DNA from: Kineosporia rhizophila
Lineage (GTDB): Bacteria; Actinomycetota; Actinomycetes; Actinomycetales; Kineosporiaceae
NCBI RefSeq assembly: GCF_021277265.1
Contig: NZ_JAJSOH010000016.1
Span: 124,001-188,000 of the forward strand
Length of the DNA: 64,000 nt
Direction of reading: 5' to 3'
Shown here: positions 55,188 to 64,000 of the stretch, piece after piece
Numbering within the stretch: the first letter of the stretch is position 1
Layout of the letters: each line of letters begins with the position of its first letter
Translations under genes and position numbers: made by a program
Notes under the pieces: model-generated
The model's input: the letters and a program-made list of their open reading frames with translations, nothing else
What the model was told of the DNA's origin: nothing
The model's database searches: none

Positions 55188-56825
55188 TTACGCCTGGGCG
55201 CGCTGCAGACGTTTACTGACCTTGCCGATCGCGGTCTGCGGGAACTCGGTGACGATCTCCAGCGCGTCCGGCAGCTTGTAGGCAGCCAGGCCGCGCTCGC
55301 GCAGGTAGCCGCGGATCACGCCCAGATTCACCTTCCCGGCGTCCTGACGCAGGATCACGTAGGCCTTCACCCGCTCGCCGAGCAACCGGTCCTCGACCCC
55401 GACCACCGAGGCGTCGTACACGGCCGGGTGGCCCAGGATGAAGTTCTCCACCTCTTCCGGGGCGACCTTCTCACCGCCCCGGTTGATCTGGTCCTTCGAG
55501 CGGCCGACGACGCTCAGGTAGCCGAGCTCGTCCTGCTGGACGATGTCACCGGTGCGGTAGAAGCCGTCCTCGGTGAAGCTGCGGGCGTTCTGCTCGGGCG
55601 CCCGGAAGTAGCCCCGGATCGTCGTCGGGCCGCGGGTCAGCAGGTGGCCCGGCGTTCCCCGGGGCACCTCGTTGCCCTCGTCGTCCAGCACCAGCAGCTC
55701 GTCGCCGGGTGAGATCGGCCGGCCCTGACAGGTCAGGCTCCGCTCCTCGTCGACGTCGAGCGGGTTGTAGTTGACCAGGCCCTCGGCCATCCCGAAGCCC
55801 TGCTGCAGCACGACGTCCAGCTCGGGCCGCACCCGGCGGGCCGCCTCGGCGCTCAGCCGGGCCCCGCCCACGTGCAGGCTCTCCAGGCTGGAGAGGTCGT
55901 AGCGTTCCTTCAGCGAGGAGTTCAGCCAGGCCAGCACGATCGGCGGGACCACCGAGGACTGGGTGATCCGGTGCTCCTCGATCAGCGGGAACACGCTGTC
56001 CGGGCTGCCGTTGGGGGCCAGGACCACGGTGCCGCCGACCGCCAGCACGCCCAGGAAGCCGGGCGAGCGGGCCGACATGCTGTGGCAGACCGGCACCGCG
56101 ATCAGCTGCACCGTGCTCTCGCTGATGCCGCACAGCGGGATGCTCTGGCGCACCGAGTGCAGGTACGTCTCGTGCGTGTGCGGGATCATCTTGGGCTGGC
56201 CGGTGGTGCCCCCGGACAGCTGCAGCAGCGCGACGTCCGAGGCGACGGCCCGGCGTTCGTGCGGCAGCGGCTCGGAGGCCAGCAGCCGCTCCAGCGCCTC
56301 TCCCCCACCCTGGGGGTCGAGCACGATGGTGTGCCGCAGGACCGGCCAGGCCTCCTTGAGCTCCGCGGCCAGGGCAGCCAGGTCGGCGCCGTCGTGCCGG
56401 GAGACCGTGACGTAGGCACTGGCCTCGGCCACCCGGACGAAGTGCTCGATCTCGGTGCGCCGGTGGGCGGCCGGGGCGAACACCGGCACCGCCCCGATCT
56501 CCCAGCACGCGTAGACGAACTCGACGAACTCGGGGATGTTCGGCAGGTGCACCACGACCCGGTCGCCCCGGCGCACGCCCAGGTCGCTCAGCCCGGCCGC
56601 GATCCGCAGGATGCGCCCGGTGAGTTCACCGTAGGTGCGCCGGGTCTCCCCGGCCACGATCGCGGTCTTGTCGGGCAGCCGGGCGGCCGACTCGAACAGC
56701 GGCTCGGCCATGGTCTGGTCGGTCCAGTACCCGGCGCTGCGGTAGTGCGCGGCCAGGTCTTCCGGGTAGGGCACGAAACCCTCGAGCACCAGCGGGTCCC
56801 GAGGGCCCAGCGGGGCCAGGCTCAT
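55188..56825 (-). CDS. aryl-acid AMP ligase for siderophore capping (EntE/DhbE-like)
   Basis: 545 residues, the EntE length. Opens with VPYPEDLAAHYRSAGYWTD as in DHB-AMP ligases. A3 reads LSGGTTGQPKMIPHTH; A5-like GFGMAEGLVNY; A7-A8 FYRTGDIVQQ; A10 Lys in TAIGKVSKRL. It activates an aryl acid for loading onto an aryl carrier protein. The acid-binding segment reads VCHSMSARSPG where DhbE/EntE have AHNY..SSPG: the ligand-contacting Asn is Ser, while the Ser that marks 2,3-dihydroxybenzoate over salicylate is kept. The aryl acid is therefore uncertain. No isochorismatase or aryl carrier gene lies in the window. Last gene of the MbtH-PanD-ligase run. Confidence 0.88.
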   Translation of the reverse strand: MSLAPLGPRDPLVLEGFVPYPEDLAAHYRSAGYWTDQTMAEPLFESAARLPDKTAIVAGETRRTYGELTGRILRIAAGLSDLGVRRGDRVVVHLPNIPEFVEFVYACWEIGAVPVFAPAAHRRTEIEHFVRVAEASAYVTVSRHDGADLAALAAELKEAWPVLRHTIVLDPQGGGEALERLLASEPLPHERRAVASDVALLQLSGGTTGQPKMIPHTHETYLHSVRQSIPLCGISESTVQLIAVPVCHSMSARSPGFLGVLAVGGTVVLAPNGSPDSVFPLIEEHRITQSSVVPPIVLAWLNSSLKERYDLSSLESLHVGGARLSAEAARRVRPELDVVLQQGFGMAEGLVNYNPLDVDEERSLTCQGRPISPGDELLVLDDEGNEVPRGTPGHLLTRGPTTIRGYFRAPEQNARSFTEDGFYRTGDIVQQDELGYLSVVGRSKDQINRGGEKVAPEEVENFILGHPAVYDASVVGVEDRLLGERVKAYVILRQDAGKVNLGVIRGYLRERGLAAYKLPDALEIVTEFPQTAIGKVSKRLQRAQA

Positions 56826-56830
56826 CGCGG

Positions 56831-57238
56831 TTACCGCGTGGCGAGCTGGTCGACCGCACCCGGGACCGGCTGCGCGGGGTCGCTGCCCAGCTCGACGATC
56901 CGGTTGGCCGCGTCCACGTGCACCACCCGGGGCCGGTGGGTGAGCAGCTCGGCGTCGTCCACCTGGACGTACGAGATGATGATGACCAGGTCGTCCGGCT
57001 TCACCAGGTGCGCGGCGGCGCCGTTGATGCAGATCTGGCCGGAGCCGGAGGCCCCGGTGATCACGTACGTCTCGATCCGCGCGCCGTTGGTGATGTCGAC
57101 GATCTGCACCTTCTCGCCCTCGACCAGGCCGGCCGCCTCGAGCAGGTCGGAGTCGATCGTGACCGAGCCGACGTAGTGCAGGTCGGCCTGGGTGACGGTG
57201 GCGCGGTGGATCTTCCCACCGAGGACCGTGCGCAGCAT
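56831..57238 (-). CDS. panD: aspartate 1-decarboxylase (beta-alanine supply)
   Basis: 135 residues. Self-processing site YVGSVTID gives the pyruvoyl Ser at about residue 25. Other marks are MLRTVLGGKIHRATVT, GARIETYVITG, GQICINGAAAHL and DLVIIISYVQ. It makes beta-alanine, normally for pantothenate. Placed between MbtH and the aryl-AMP ligase of a siderophore cluster, and 5 bp from the latter, it probably supplies beta-alanine as a building block or boosts CoA for phosphopantetheine arms. Confidence 0.95.
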   Translation of the reverse strand: MLRTVLGGKIHRATVTQADLHYVGSVTIDSDLLEAAGLVEGEKVQIVDITNGARIETYVITGASGSGQICINGAAAHLVKPDDLVIIISYVQVDDAELLTHRPRVVHVDAANRIVELGSDPAQPVPGAVDQLATR

Positions 57239-57293
57239 GTGAACTCTCTCTTCCGCTGGATGTTTCGGCTGAACTCGGGTACCGCCGGACGAG

Positions 57294-57533
57294 CTACGCG
57301 CCGGCCTTCTCGTGCTCGGCCACGAAGTCGCGCAGCGACTTGGGCCGCAGGTCCTTCCAGGTCGCATCGATCCAGTCGATGACCTCCTGACGGCCGGCCC
57401 CCGCGGGAGCGCCGTAGGCGATGCTCCAGCCGCCCGGCACCGGCCGGAAGGTCGGCCAGAGCGAGTACTGCTCCTCGTGGTTGACCAGCGCGAAGAAGGT
57501 TCCGCTGTCGTCGTCGAAGGGGTTCGTGGCCAT
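57294..57533 (-). CDS. mbtH: MbtH-family NRPS chaperone
   Basis: 79 residues. Signature NPFDDDSGTFFALVNHEEQY, then SLWPTFRPVPGGW and IDATWKDLRPKSL. MbtH proteins bind adenylation domains and are needed for their folding and activity; the partner is the NRPS just upstream. ATG 57533 has GGAGG five bases before it. An iron box is 52 bp upstream, so this gene heads an iron-controlled sub-operon. Confidence 0.97.
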   Translation of the reverse strand: MATNPFDDDSGTFFALVNHEEQYSLWPTFRPVPGGWSIAYGAPAGAGRQEVIDWIDATWKDLRPKSLRDFVAEHEKAGA

Positions 57534-57584
57534 CTGCGCCTCCATGTTTCGGTCGATGGGTCTCGTCGATCGGATGCCTAGAAC

Positions 57585-57603
57585 TTAGGACAGCCTAACC
57601 TCA
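57585..57603. promoter_or_regulatory. iron box before mbtH, overlapping the NRPS stop
   Basis: TTAGGACAGCCTAACCTCA matches the DtxR/IdeR consensus at 16 of 19 positions. The first three bases are the NRPS stop codon on the minus strand. Confidence 0.85.
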
Positions 57604-60600
57604 TTTGAGAAGGCTTCGTGCAGTGCTGTCTCGATCACTTCCTGCGCCCGGGCGGAGAAACCGAGCAGCGACACCAGGCCGGCCTCGGTCCCACCGTGCA
57701 CGCGGACCACGGCGCGGTACTGGCGCTCGAGACCCTCGCGCAACTGGGGGCCGTCGCCGTGGAGCCGGGTGACCAGCACCGGCGGCAGCGGCATCTTGCG
57801 CAGGGCCCGACGTCCGGCGCGGTTGTGGAAGCGCAGCAGCGGGTACTGCTCCGGCTGCAACGCATCGCCCGTCGTCGCGACACCCGCCGGGCTGGTGGCG
57901 GTGAAGGGGCCCACCAGAGCCGGTACCGCGCCCGTCAGGCGCACTTCCGTGTCGTACGTGAGCTCCGGTGCGTATTTCCGCCCGTACTCGGCCAGGGCGG
58001 CGTACACCCGCTCCAGCACCTGATCGACCGGGCGCGGGGCTGCGAGTTCGATCTGCGCGAACCCGGCGGCGTCCCAGGTGTCCGGGAACTCACTGCCGGC
58101 CGGCTTGAGTCGCTGGACCCATGCGGCCGTGGCGCCCGCATCCTCCTGCTCCCCGGCCGCGTCGATCTCGTGAAGCGCGGTCGCCAGCGAGATCTCCGGA
58201 CTCCCGCTGCCAAGAGCCTGTCCCAGCTGCGTGATCAGGGTGTGGACGCCGAGGCGGTCCGCCGCCGCGGCATGGACGGCCAGGACCAGGGTGGTCGCGT
58301 CCTGGCCGGGTACGGCGACCAGCGCCACGGGTAGCCCTTGTTCGACGTGGATCTGCTGCAGGGCCAGCGAGCGGGCCTCGGCCTCGGACTCGCCCGCCAC
58401 GAACTGAGCGGCAGGATCGGCGAAACCAACGGGCATGATCTCGGACAGCCACAGCCGCTTGTTCATGGTCGAGACCCGCAGCCGCAGGGCATCGACGGCC
58501 GCCACCAACTCGACGAAGGCCGACCGGATCTGCGCGGACGGTACCGCCGGAACCGTCAGGCACTCGGTGTAGACCCACGCGTCCGGCGCCTCCCCCGACT
58601 CGCGCAGTCTTTCCAGCACGGTCGAGGGCGGAAGCGTCACCGGTTCCTGCACCACCGCAGCGGCCTGCTCCTGCAGCACCTCGTCGTGCAGCCGGGCCAG
58701 GTGCTCGATCGTGCGCAGTTCGAACATGTTCCGCACCGAGACGGACAGCTCCCGCCGGATGGCCTGAGCCACTACCCGGGCCGCGAGGATGCTGTCACCG
58801 CCCAGCCGGAAGAAGTCGTCCTCGACCGAGACCGCGGTGCCCTCCGGCAACCGCAGGACGTCGGAGAAGATGCCGGCCAGAGCGAGTTCGGTCTCGGACG
58901 CCGGGGCCCGGCCCGCACCGCCGGCCGCGGCCAGGTCCGCCACCGGCAGGGCCCGACGGTCGAGCTTGCCGTTCACCGTGACCGGGAACGCGTCCAGGGG
59001 CAGGAACACGGCCGGGACCATGTAGTCCGGCAACATCCCGGTGGCGTGCGTCCGCACCGCCTCGAGGTCGGAGACAGCGCCGGTGAGGTACGCCGCCAGG
59101 TACTTCCCGCCCGCCGGATGATCGAAAGCCAGCACAGCGGCCGCGCTCACGTCCGGGTGCGACTCCAGCACGTTGCGGATCTCGTCCAGCTCGATCCGGA
59201 AACCGCGCACCTTCACCTGGTCGTCGGCCCGGCCCAGGTACTCCAGCTGGCCGTCGTCGCTCCAGCGCACCAGGTCGCCCGTGCGGTACAGGCGCCCGCC
59301 GTCGGCGCTGAACGGGTCGGCCACGAACCGCTGGGCGCTCAGACCGGCCCGGCCGACATAGCCGTCCGCAATCTGCGCCCCGCCCAGGTAGAGCTCCCCG
59401 ACCACGCCCGGCCCGACCGGCCGCAGCCACGAGTCCAGCACCATGACGGACGTGTTCCACACCGGACGGCCGATCGGCACCGTCTCGGCATCCGGTTTCA
59501 GGCCGGTCAACGCGAAACCGACCGTCTCCACAGCAGCTTCGGTGGGTCCGTAGGTGTTCCAGACGTTGACGCCCGAACCGTCCAGGCTGCGGGCCAGGCC
59601 GGTGGGCAGGACATCGGATCCCAGTGAGAGATGCCGCAGCCGTGAGGCCGCCGGGTCGAACCCGGCCGCGGTGATCGCCTGGAACACCACCGGGACGAAC
59701 TCCGCGAAGCCGATCGGCTCCGAACCCAGGATGCCGGCCAGGTACTCGACGTCCTTGTCGCCCCCCGGCCGGATCAGGCGCACCGCAGCACCCACCGTCA
59801 GCGGCCAGAAGAACTCGGGTACCGACACGTCGAAACCGGCAGAGCTCTTCTGCAGCAAGCGGTCCCCCGCCTGCAGCGGGAACACGCCCTGGCGCCAGGC
59901 GATCAGGTTCACGATCGCCCGATGGCTGACCGCCACCCCCTTGGGCCGGCCCGTCGTGCCGGACGTGAAGATCACGTAGGCGGTGTCCAGCTCCGACACC
60001 ACACGTGACAACACCGGGACCTCAGCGGTCCCCGAAACGACCTGGACGACGTCCTCAATCAAAAGGACCGGGGTGGCATCCTCGACAATGGCCGCCACCC
60101 GCTCGGCCGGGTACTCCGGGTCGATGGGCACATAGGCGGCACCCGCTCGCAGCACCGCCGCGAGCGTCACCACCAGATCGACCGAGCGGGGCAACCTGAC
60201 CGCCACCCGGTCGCCCACCTGGACGCCGCGATCCATCAGCACCCGGGCCACCGCGTTCACCCGGGCGTCGAACTCCGCGTAGGTCAGCTCGTTGCCCTGG
60301 TCGTCGACCACCGCAGTGCCGGCCGGAGTCGCCTCAACCTGCCTGCGCACCAACGCATCCAGCGTCAGGGCGGGCACAGCCACCTCGGGCCCGGCCTGCC
60401 AGCCGAGCACATCCGCCCGGTCGCGCTCGGGCAGGAGCACCAGATCCGAGACGCGCTGCTCCGGATCCGCCGCGATCCCCTGCAGCACAGCCGTGAACAC
60501 GTCGACGAACCGGTCCAGCGTGGCCCGGCCGAACACGTCCGGGCGGTACTCCAGAGCGAGGTCGAGTCCGGCCGCCTCTGGGCCGGGGTTGACCGCGAGA

Positions 60601-63600
60601 GTGAGCGGGTAGTGCGTGGAGTCGCGACCAGACAGCTCGCCGATGCGCAGCCCGGCCCGCTCCTGCGCCTGCTCCAGCTGCTCCTCGTCGTAGGGGTAGT
60701 TCTCGTACACCACCAGGGTGTCGAACAGCTGGTCGTGGCCGGTGAGCCGGTGCAGCTCGGTGAGCGGGGTGTGGTGCTGCTCCAGCAGCCGCGTCTGGCG
60801 GTCCTGGACCTGACGCAGAAGCTCTCTCAGCGTCGGGTTTCCGGCCAGGCCGACCGGCACCGGGATGGTGTTGATGAACAGGCCCACGGTGTCTTCCACA
60901 CCGGGCACGTCGGCCGGCCGGCCGGACACGGTGACACCGAACACCACGGTGTCCTGGCCGGTGAACGCGTTCAGGAAGACCGCCCAGGCGGCCTGGACGA
61001 GAGAGCTCACGGTGGCCCCGGCGTCCTTTGCGGTCGCACTCAACGCCGCCGTGGTGGCCGGGTCGAGGGCGAAGGACACCTCCTCGGGGAAGACCGAGAC
61101 GTCCTGAGGTGCGTCCGGGGCCAGGAACGTGGGTTCTTCCACGTCCGCCAGCTCCTGGGCCCAGACTCGCGCCGACGCCTGCCGGTCTCGCGAGCCCAGC
61201 CAGGCCAGGAACCGCGCGTAGGTGGGATCGGGCTCCACCCGGGCCCCGGGGTCCTGGTAGGAGTCGACCAGGACCTCCACCAGCCGCGGGATCGACCACC
61301 CGTCCACCAGGGCGTGGTGGATCGTCCAGATCAGCGCCTGCCGCCCGGGAGCCGTGGTGACCAGGCTGACCCGCATCAACGGCGCTGCCGCCAGGTCGAC
61401 CGGCCGGGCCCGGTCACGGTCGGCGACACTCTCGACGCCTTCACCGGGTGCGCTCACGACGTCGAGTTCGAGGTGCACGGCGGCCGGGACGACGGCCACG
61501 AACTCACCCGAGCCGGCTGCGACCATGGCGGCCCTCAGGTTCGGGAACCGCACCAGCACCCGGTCCAGAGCCTGCTGCAGGCGGGCCGGGTCGACCTCAC
61601 CATCGATCTGCAGCACGGTCTGGGTGACGTAGACGTCAACGGCATCACCGCCGAGCAGAGACTCGAACACCAGCCCCTGCTGGAGCGGCGTCAGCGGCTG
61701 GACGTCGGTCAGCTCCCCGTAACGGGCCTCCCACTCGTCGATATCGCCCTGGCTGAGGCCGGCCAGCGTGAGGTCGGAGGGCGAACGCCGCACCCGGGTG
61801 CTGCTGAGCGCGTGGTCACGCAGCCCGGCCAGCGCCTGAGACCAGAGCTCGGCCAGTTCCTGCACGTCCGCCTCGTCCACGATGCCGGTCGCGAACTCGA
61901 AGGACCCGTCCAGAACCAGGCCGTCGGCACCGGGGACCGCCGCGACGTTGATGTCGATGACGGCGGGCAGTGGCAGTTCGGGCGCGGTGTAGCCGCCGAA
62001 TCCGACGTCTTCCCAGTCCTTCTCCTCGGCAGATCCGCTCCCGAACTGGCCGAGGTAGTTGAAGGCGATCTGCGGAACATTGCCGTGTACCTCGGGCAGC
62101 AGACCGTAGCCGATGCCTCGGTCGGGCACCTGGCGCAGCTGCTCCTTGACCCGTAGCACCGCATCTGCAACCCGTGTCGGATCAACGTCTTCCAGATCCA
62201 GGGCGACCGGGTACCAAGACGTGAACCAGCCCACGGAGCGCGAAAGATCGCTGCCCGGGACCAGTGCCTGCTCGCGCCCGTGGCCTTCCAGTCCGATCAG
62301 GGCCCGGCGGTGCTCGACGCCTCGTCGGGCTCGCCACGCCGCGACCGCGATCGCCAGGGCCCCGAGCAGCACATCGTTGACCTCGGCCGACAGCACGTGC
62401 GGAACCTGGGTCAGAACGGCCTGTGTCACATCGTCCGGCACCGAGACCCGCACGGTCCCAGCCGTGGCCACGGTGTCCTGCGGGCTGATCGGCCGGGACC
62501 CGATCAGCGGTTCCTCCCCCGAGACGACGGCCGTCCAGAACTCGGCCTGTCCGGCGACGTCCCGGGCGAGCGTTCTCAACGCATGCGACCAGGTGGCCAG
62601 GCCCGTTCCGGCTGGCCACATGGGCTCGTTCGTGCGGCCCGTCTCAAGTTCCCAAGCGTGGCGCAAGTCTTCACCGAGCACCCGTCCGGAGACCCCGTCC
62701 GCGACCAGGTGGTGCACCACCAGCAGCAGCCGATCGCCGAACCAAGCCACCCGCCAGAGCACGCCGGCCTGAACGTCCAGTTGCTCGGCCAGTTCCCGGG
62801 TCACCGAGTCGATTGAGGACGTCTGCCCGCGGGTAAGGCGCTCAGCAACACCTTCGGGGTTGCTGGGTTGCGTCTCGAACCGCCACTGCCCGTCCACCTT
62901 GACCAGTCGCCCGCCCAGTGCCGGATGGTTGGCCACCACCCGCTGGAGCACCCGGACGAGCACGTCCTCGCTCAGCCCGACCGGCGTCACCCAGGTGAAC
63001 GACTGCGAGAACGACCCGAAGCCGGGCTGGTCCACCCAGCGCTCCGCGATCGGCAACAGCTGCGCCCCGGACACCTCCGCGAGCGCCGCCTGAGGCTCGG
63101 CGTCGGTATTCCGCTGCTCGACCAGCCGGGCCAGCGCTCCGATGGTTCGGGCGGTGAACACCTCCGCCGGCGTCAGCGAAAGCCCCTGTCGCCTGGCCGC
63201 GGACACCACCTGAATGGACAGGATGCTGTCCCCGCCCAGCCGGAAGAAGTCGTCGTCCACCGACAGCGTGGTGCCTTCGGGCAGTCGCAGGACGTCGGCG
63301 AAGACCTGGGCCAGAACGCTTTCGGTAGCAGTGGACGCCACTCGGCCGGTCCCGCCGGAGGTGCCCAACTGGGGTGCGGGCAGGGCACGACGGTCGAGCT
63401 TTCCGTTGACCGTGGTCGGCAGCGTGTCCAGCACCGTGAACGCGGTCGGGACCATGTAGTCCGGCAACCGTTGAGCCGAATACTCCCTGACCTCGTCGAC
63501 CGAGCCGCTCGTGGTCAGGTACGCGGCCAGGAACTTCCCGCCCGCGGGGTGCTCGAGCGCCACGACGGCTGCGGCCTTCACCTGGGGGTGGGATTCGAGG

Positions 63601-64000
63601 ACGTTGCGGATCTCGTCGAGCTCGATGCGGAAGCCGCGGATCTTGACCTGATCGTCCGCCCGGCCGAGGTATTCGAGCTCGCCTCGCCCGTTCCAGCGCA
63701 CAAGGTCACCTGTGCGATACAGCCGAGTTCCGTCCTCAGCCGCCACAAAACGAGACGCGGTCAGAGCAGGCTGGCCCAGATAGCCGTGGGCAAGCTGGAC
63801 ACCACCGAGATAGAGCTCCCCCACCACACCAGGCCCGACCGGGCGCAGCCACGAATCCAGAACCACCGTGGTGGTGTTCAGCACCGGACGGCCAATCGGC
63901 ACCACGGCCGTGTCACATGAACCAACCGGCTGCGCTGTGACGTCAACAGCGGCTTCGGTGGGCCCGTACAGGTTGTGCAGACTGGCGTTACTGAACAAGG
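57585..64000 (-). CDS. non-ribosomal peptide synthetase, 5' end outside the window
   Basis: At least 2137 residues visible; the start lies beyond the right edge. Order in translation: end of an A domain (NLYGPTEAAVDVTAQ to NGKLDRRALP), carrier protein (FFRLGGDSILS), epimerisation domain (HHLVADGVSG, SVGWFTSWYPV, FNYLGQFG), condensation domain (HHALVDGWSI), full A domain (YVIFTSGTTGRPKG, NTYGPTEAAVE), carrier protein (FFRLGGDSILA), then about 350 residues of condensation-like sequence where HHxxxDG reads HAAAADRLG. There is no thioesterase. The pocket of the complete A domain reads about D-V-P-E-L-L-T-V-E; Glu at position 278 is often seen with basic residues such as ornithine. The product is probably an aryl-capped peptide siderophore containing a D-residue. 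Confidence 0.95.
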   Translation of the reverse strand, partial: LFSNASLHNLYGPTEAAVDVTAQPVGSCDTAVVPIGRPVLNTTTVVLDSWLRPVGPGVVGELYLGGVQLAHGYLGQPALTASRFVAAEDGTRLYRTGDLVRWNGRGELEYLGRADDQVKIRGFRIELDEIRNVLESHPQVKAAAVVALEHPAGGKFLAAYLTTSGSVDEVREYSAQRLPDYMVPTAFTVLDTLPTTVNGKLDRRALPAPQLGTSGGTGRVASTATESVLAQVFADVLRLPEGTTLSVDDDFFRLGGDSILSIQVVSAARRQGLSLTPAEVFTARTIGALARLVEQRNTDAEPQAALAEVSGAQLLPIAERWVDQPGFGSFSQSFTWVTPVGLSEDVLVRVLQRVVANHPALGGRLVKVDGQWRFETQPSNPEGVAERLTRGQTSSIDSVTRELAEQLDVQAGVLWRVAWFGDRLLLVVHHLVADGVSGRVLGEDLRHAWELETGRTNEPMWPAGTGLATWSHALRTLARDVAGQAEFWTAVVSGEEPLIGSRPISPQDTVATAGTVRVSVPDDVTQAVLTQVPHVLSAEVNDVLLGALAIAVAAWRARRGVEHRRALIGLEGHGREQALVPGSDLSRSVGWFTSWYPVALDLEDVDPTRVADAVLRVKEQLRQVPDRGIGYGLLPEVHGNVPQIAFNYLGQFGSGSAEEKDWEDVGFGGYTAPELPLPAVIDINVAAVPGADGLVLDGSFEFATGIVDEADVQELAELWSQALAGLRDHALSSTRVRRSPSDLTLAGLSQGDIDEWEARYGELTDVQPLTPLQQGLVFESLLGGDAVDVYVTQTVLQIDGEVDPARLQQALDRVLVRFPNLRAAMVAAGSGEFVAVVPAAVHLELDVVSAPGEGVESVADRDRARPVDLAAAPLMRVSLVTTAPGRQALIWTIHHALVDGWSIPRLVEVLVDSYQDPGARVEPDPTYARFLAWLGSRDRQASARVWAQELADVEEPTFLAPDAPQDVSVFPEEVSFALDPATTAALSATAKDAGATVSSLVQAAWAVFLNAFTGQDTVVFGVTVSGRPADVPGVEDTVGLFINTIPVPVGLAGNPTLRELLRQVQDRQTRLLEQHHTPLTELHRLTGHDQLFDTLVVYENYPYDEEQLEQAQERAGLRIGELSGRDSTHYPLTLAVNPGPEAAGLDLALEYRPDVFGRATLDRFVDVFTAVLQGIAADPEQRVSDLVLLPERDRADVLGWQAGPEVAVPALTLDALVRRQVEATPAGTAVVDDQGNELTYAEFDARVNAVARVLMDRGVQVGDRVAVRLPRSVDLVVTLAAVLRAGAAYVPIDPEYPAERVAAIVEDATPVLLIEDVVQVVSGTAEVPVLSRVVSELDTAYVIFTSGTTGRPKGVAVSHRAIVNLIAWRQGVFPLQAGDRLLQKSSAGFDVSVPEFFWPLTVGAAVRLIRPGGDKDVEYLAGILGSEPIGFAEFVPVVFQAITAAGFDPAASRLRHLSLGSDVLPTGLARSLDGSGVNVWNTYGPTEAAVETVGFALTGLKPDAETVPIGRPVWNTSVMVLDSWLRPVGPGVVGELYLGGAQIADGYVGRAGLSAQRFVADPFSADGGRLYRTGDLVRWSDDGQLEYLGRADDQVKVRGFRIELDEIRNVLESHPDVSAAAVLAFDHPAGGKYLAAYLTGAVSDLEAVRTHATGMLPDYMVPAVFLPLDAFPVTVNGKLDRRALPVADLAAAGGAGRAPASETELALAGIFSDVLRLPEGTAVSVEDDFFRLGGDSILAARVVAQAIRRELSVSVRNMFELRTIEHLARLHDEVLQEQAAAVVQEPVTLPPSTVLERLRESGEAPDAWVYTECLTVPAVPSAQIRSAFVELVAAVDALRLRVSTMNKRLWLSEIMPVGFADPAAQFVAGESEAEARSLALQQIHVEQGLPVALVAVPGQDATTLVLAVHAAAADRLGVHTLITQLGQALGSGSPEISLATALHEIDAAGEQEDAGATAAWVQRLKPAGSEFPDTWDAAGFAQIELAAPRPVDQVLERVYAALAEYGRKYAPELTYDTEVRLTGAVPALVGPFTATSPAGVATTGDALQPEQYPLLRFHNRAGRRALRKMPLPPVLVTRLHGDGPQLREGLERQYRAVVRVHGGTEAGLVSLLGFSARAQEVIETALHEAFSNEVRLS

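Overview
The window is chromosomal DNA from a very GC-rich actinobacterium. The signs are dense 4-bp ATGA/GTGA gene overlaps, frequent GTG starts, a class E sortase with an LAxTG substrate, DtxR/IdeR-type iron boxes and single-chain SdaA. A filamentous or Kineosporia-like actinomycete fits, but the genus cannot be fixed from the sequence alone. No rRNA, tRNA, CRISPR array, integrase or transposase was seen.

Left part (1-24 kb). A giant repeat-rich LAxTG surface protein is translationally coupled to its own sortase. A FIST sensor is coupled to a GGDEF/degenerate-EAL protein. An SNF2 helicase and an ArfB-like ribosome-rescue factor form a minus-strand pair, followed by a J-domain protein divergent from an ammonium transporter. 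Then come a TIM-barrel isomerase and a glycosidase-like protein, an RtcB RNA ligase, a TetR regulator divergent from a membrane-tethered serine hydrolase, an alpha/beta hydrolase and PnuC. This part ends with a multi-domain membrane protein whose C-terminus looks like an inactivated polymorphic-toxin domain, coupled to an immunity-like small protein.

Middle (24-39 kb). A vitamin B12 ABC importer (SBP, ATPase, permease) sits under a clear cobalamin riboswitch. A GNAT, a secreted esterase and a second FecCD-type metal/siderophore importer follow, the last divergent from an MFS transporter. A secreted M15-like protein, L-serine dehydratase, an alpha/beta hydrolase and a sodium/solute symporter complete the region.

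Right part (39-64 kb). The first operon encodes two DUF1989 proteins, a biotin-dependent urea/guanidine carboxylase and allophanate hydrolase, which together can mineralise urea or, more likely, guanidine to ammonia and CO2. Next is an iron-regulated siderophore locus. On the plus strand it has two FecCD permeases, an ATPase, a siderophore-interacting reductase (SIP) and a strongly asymmetric ABC-exporter pair resembling a split mycobacterial IrtAB. On the minus strand it has a frameshifted flavin monooxygenase, an aryl-AMP ligase, aspartate decarboxylase (PanD), MbtH and a large NRPS that runs off the right edge. Four iron boxes at 47.6-47.8 kb and 57.6 kb tie the two halves together.
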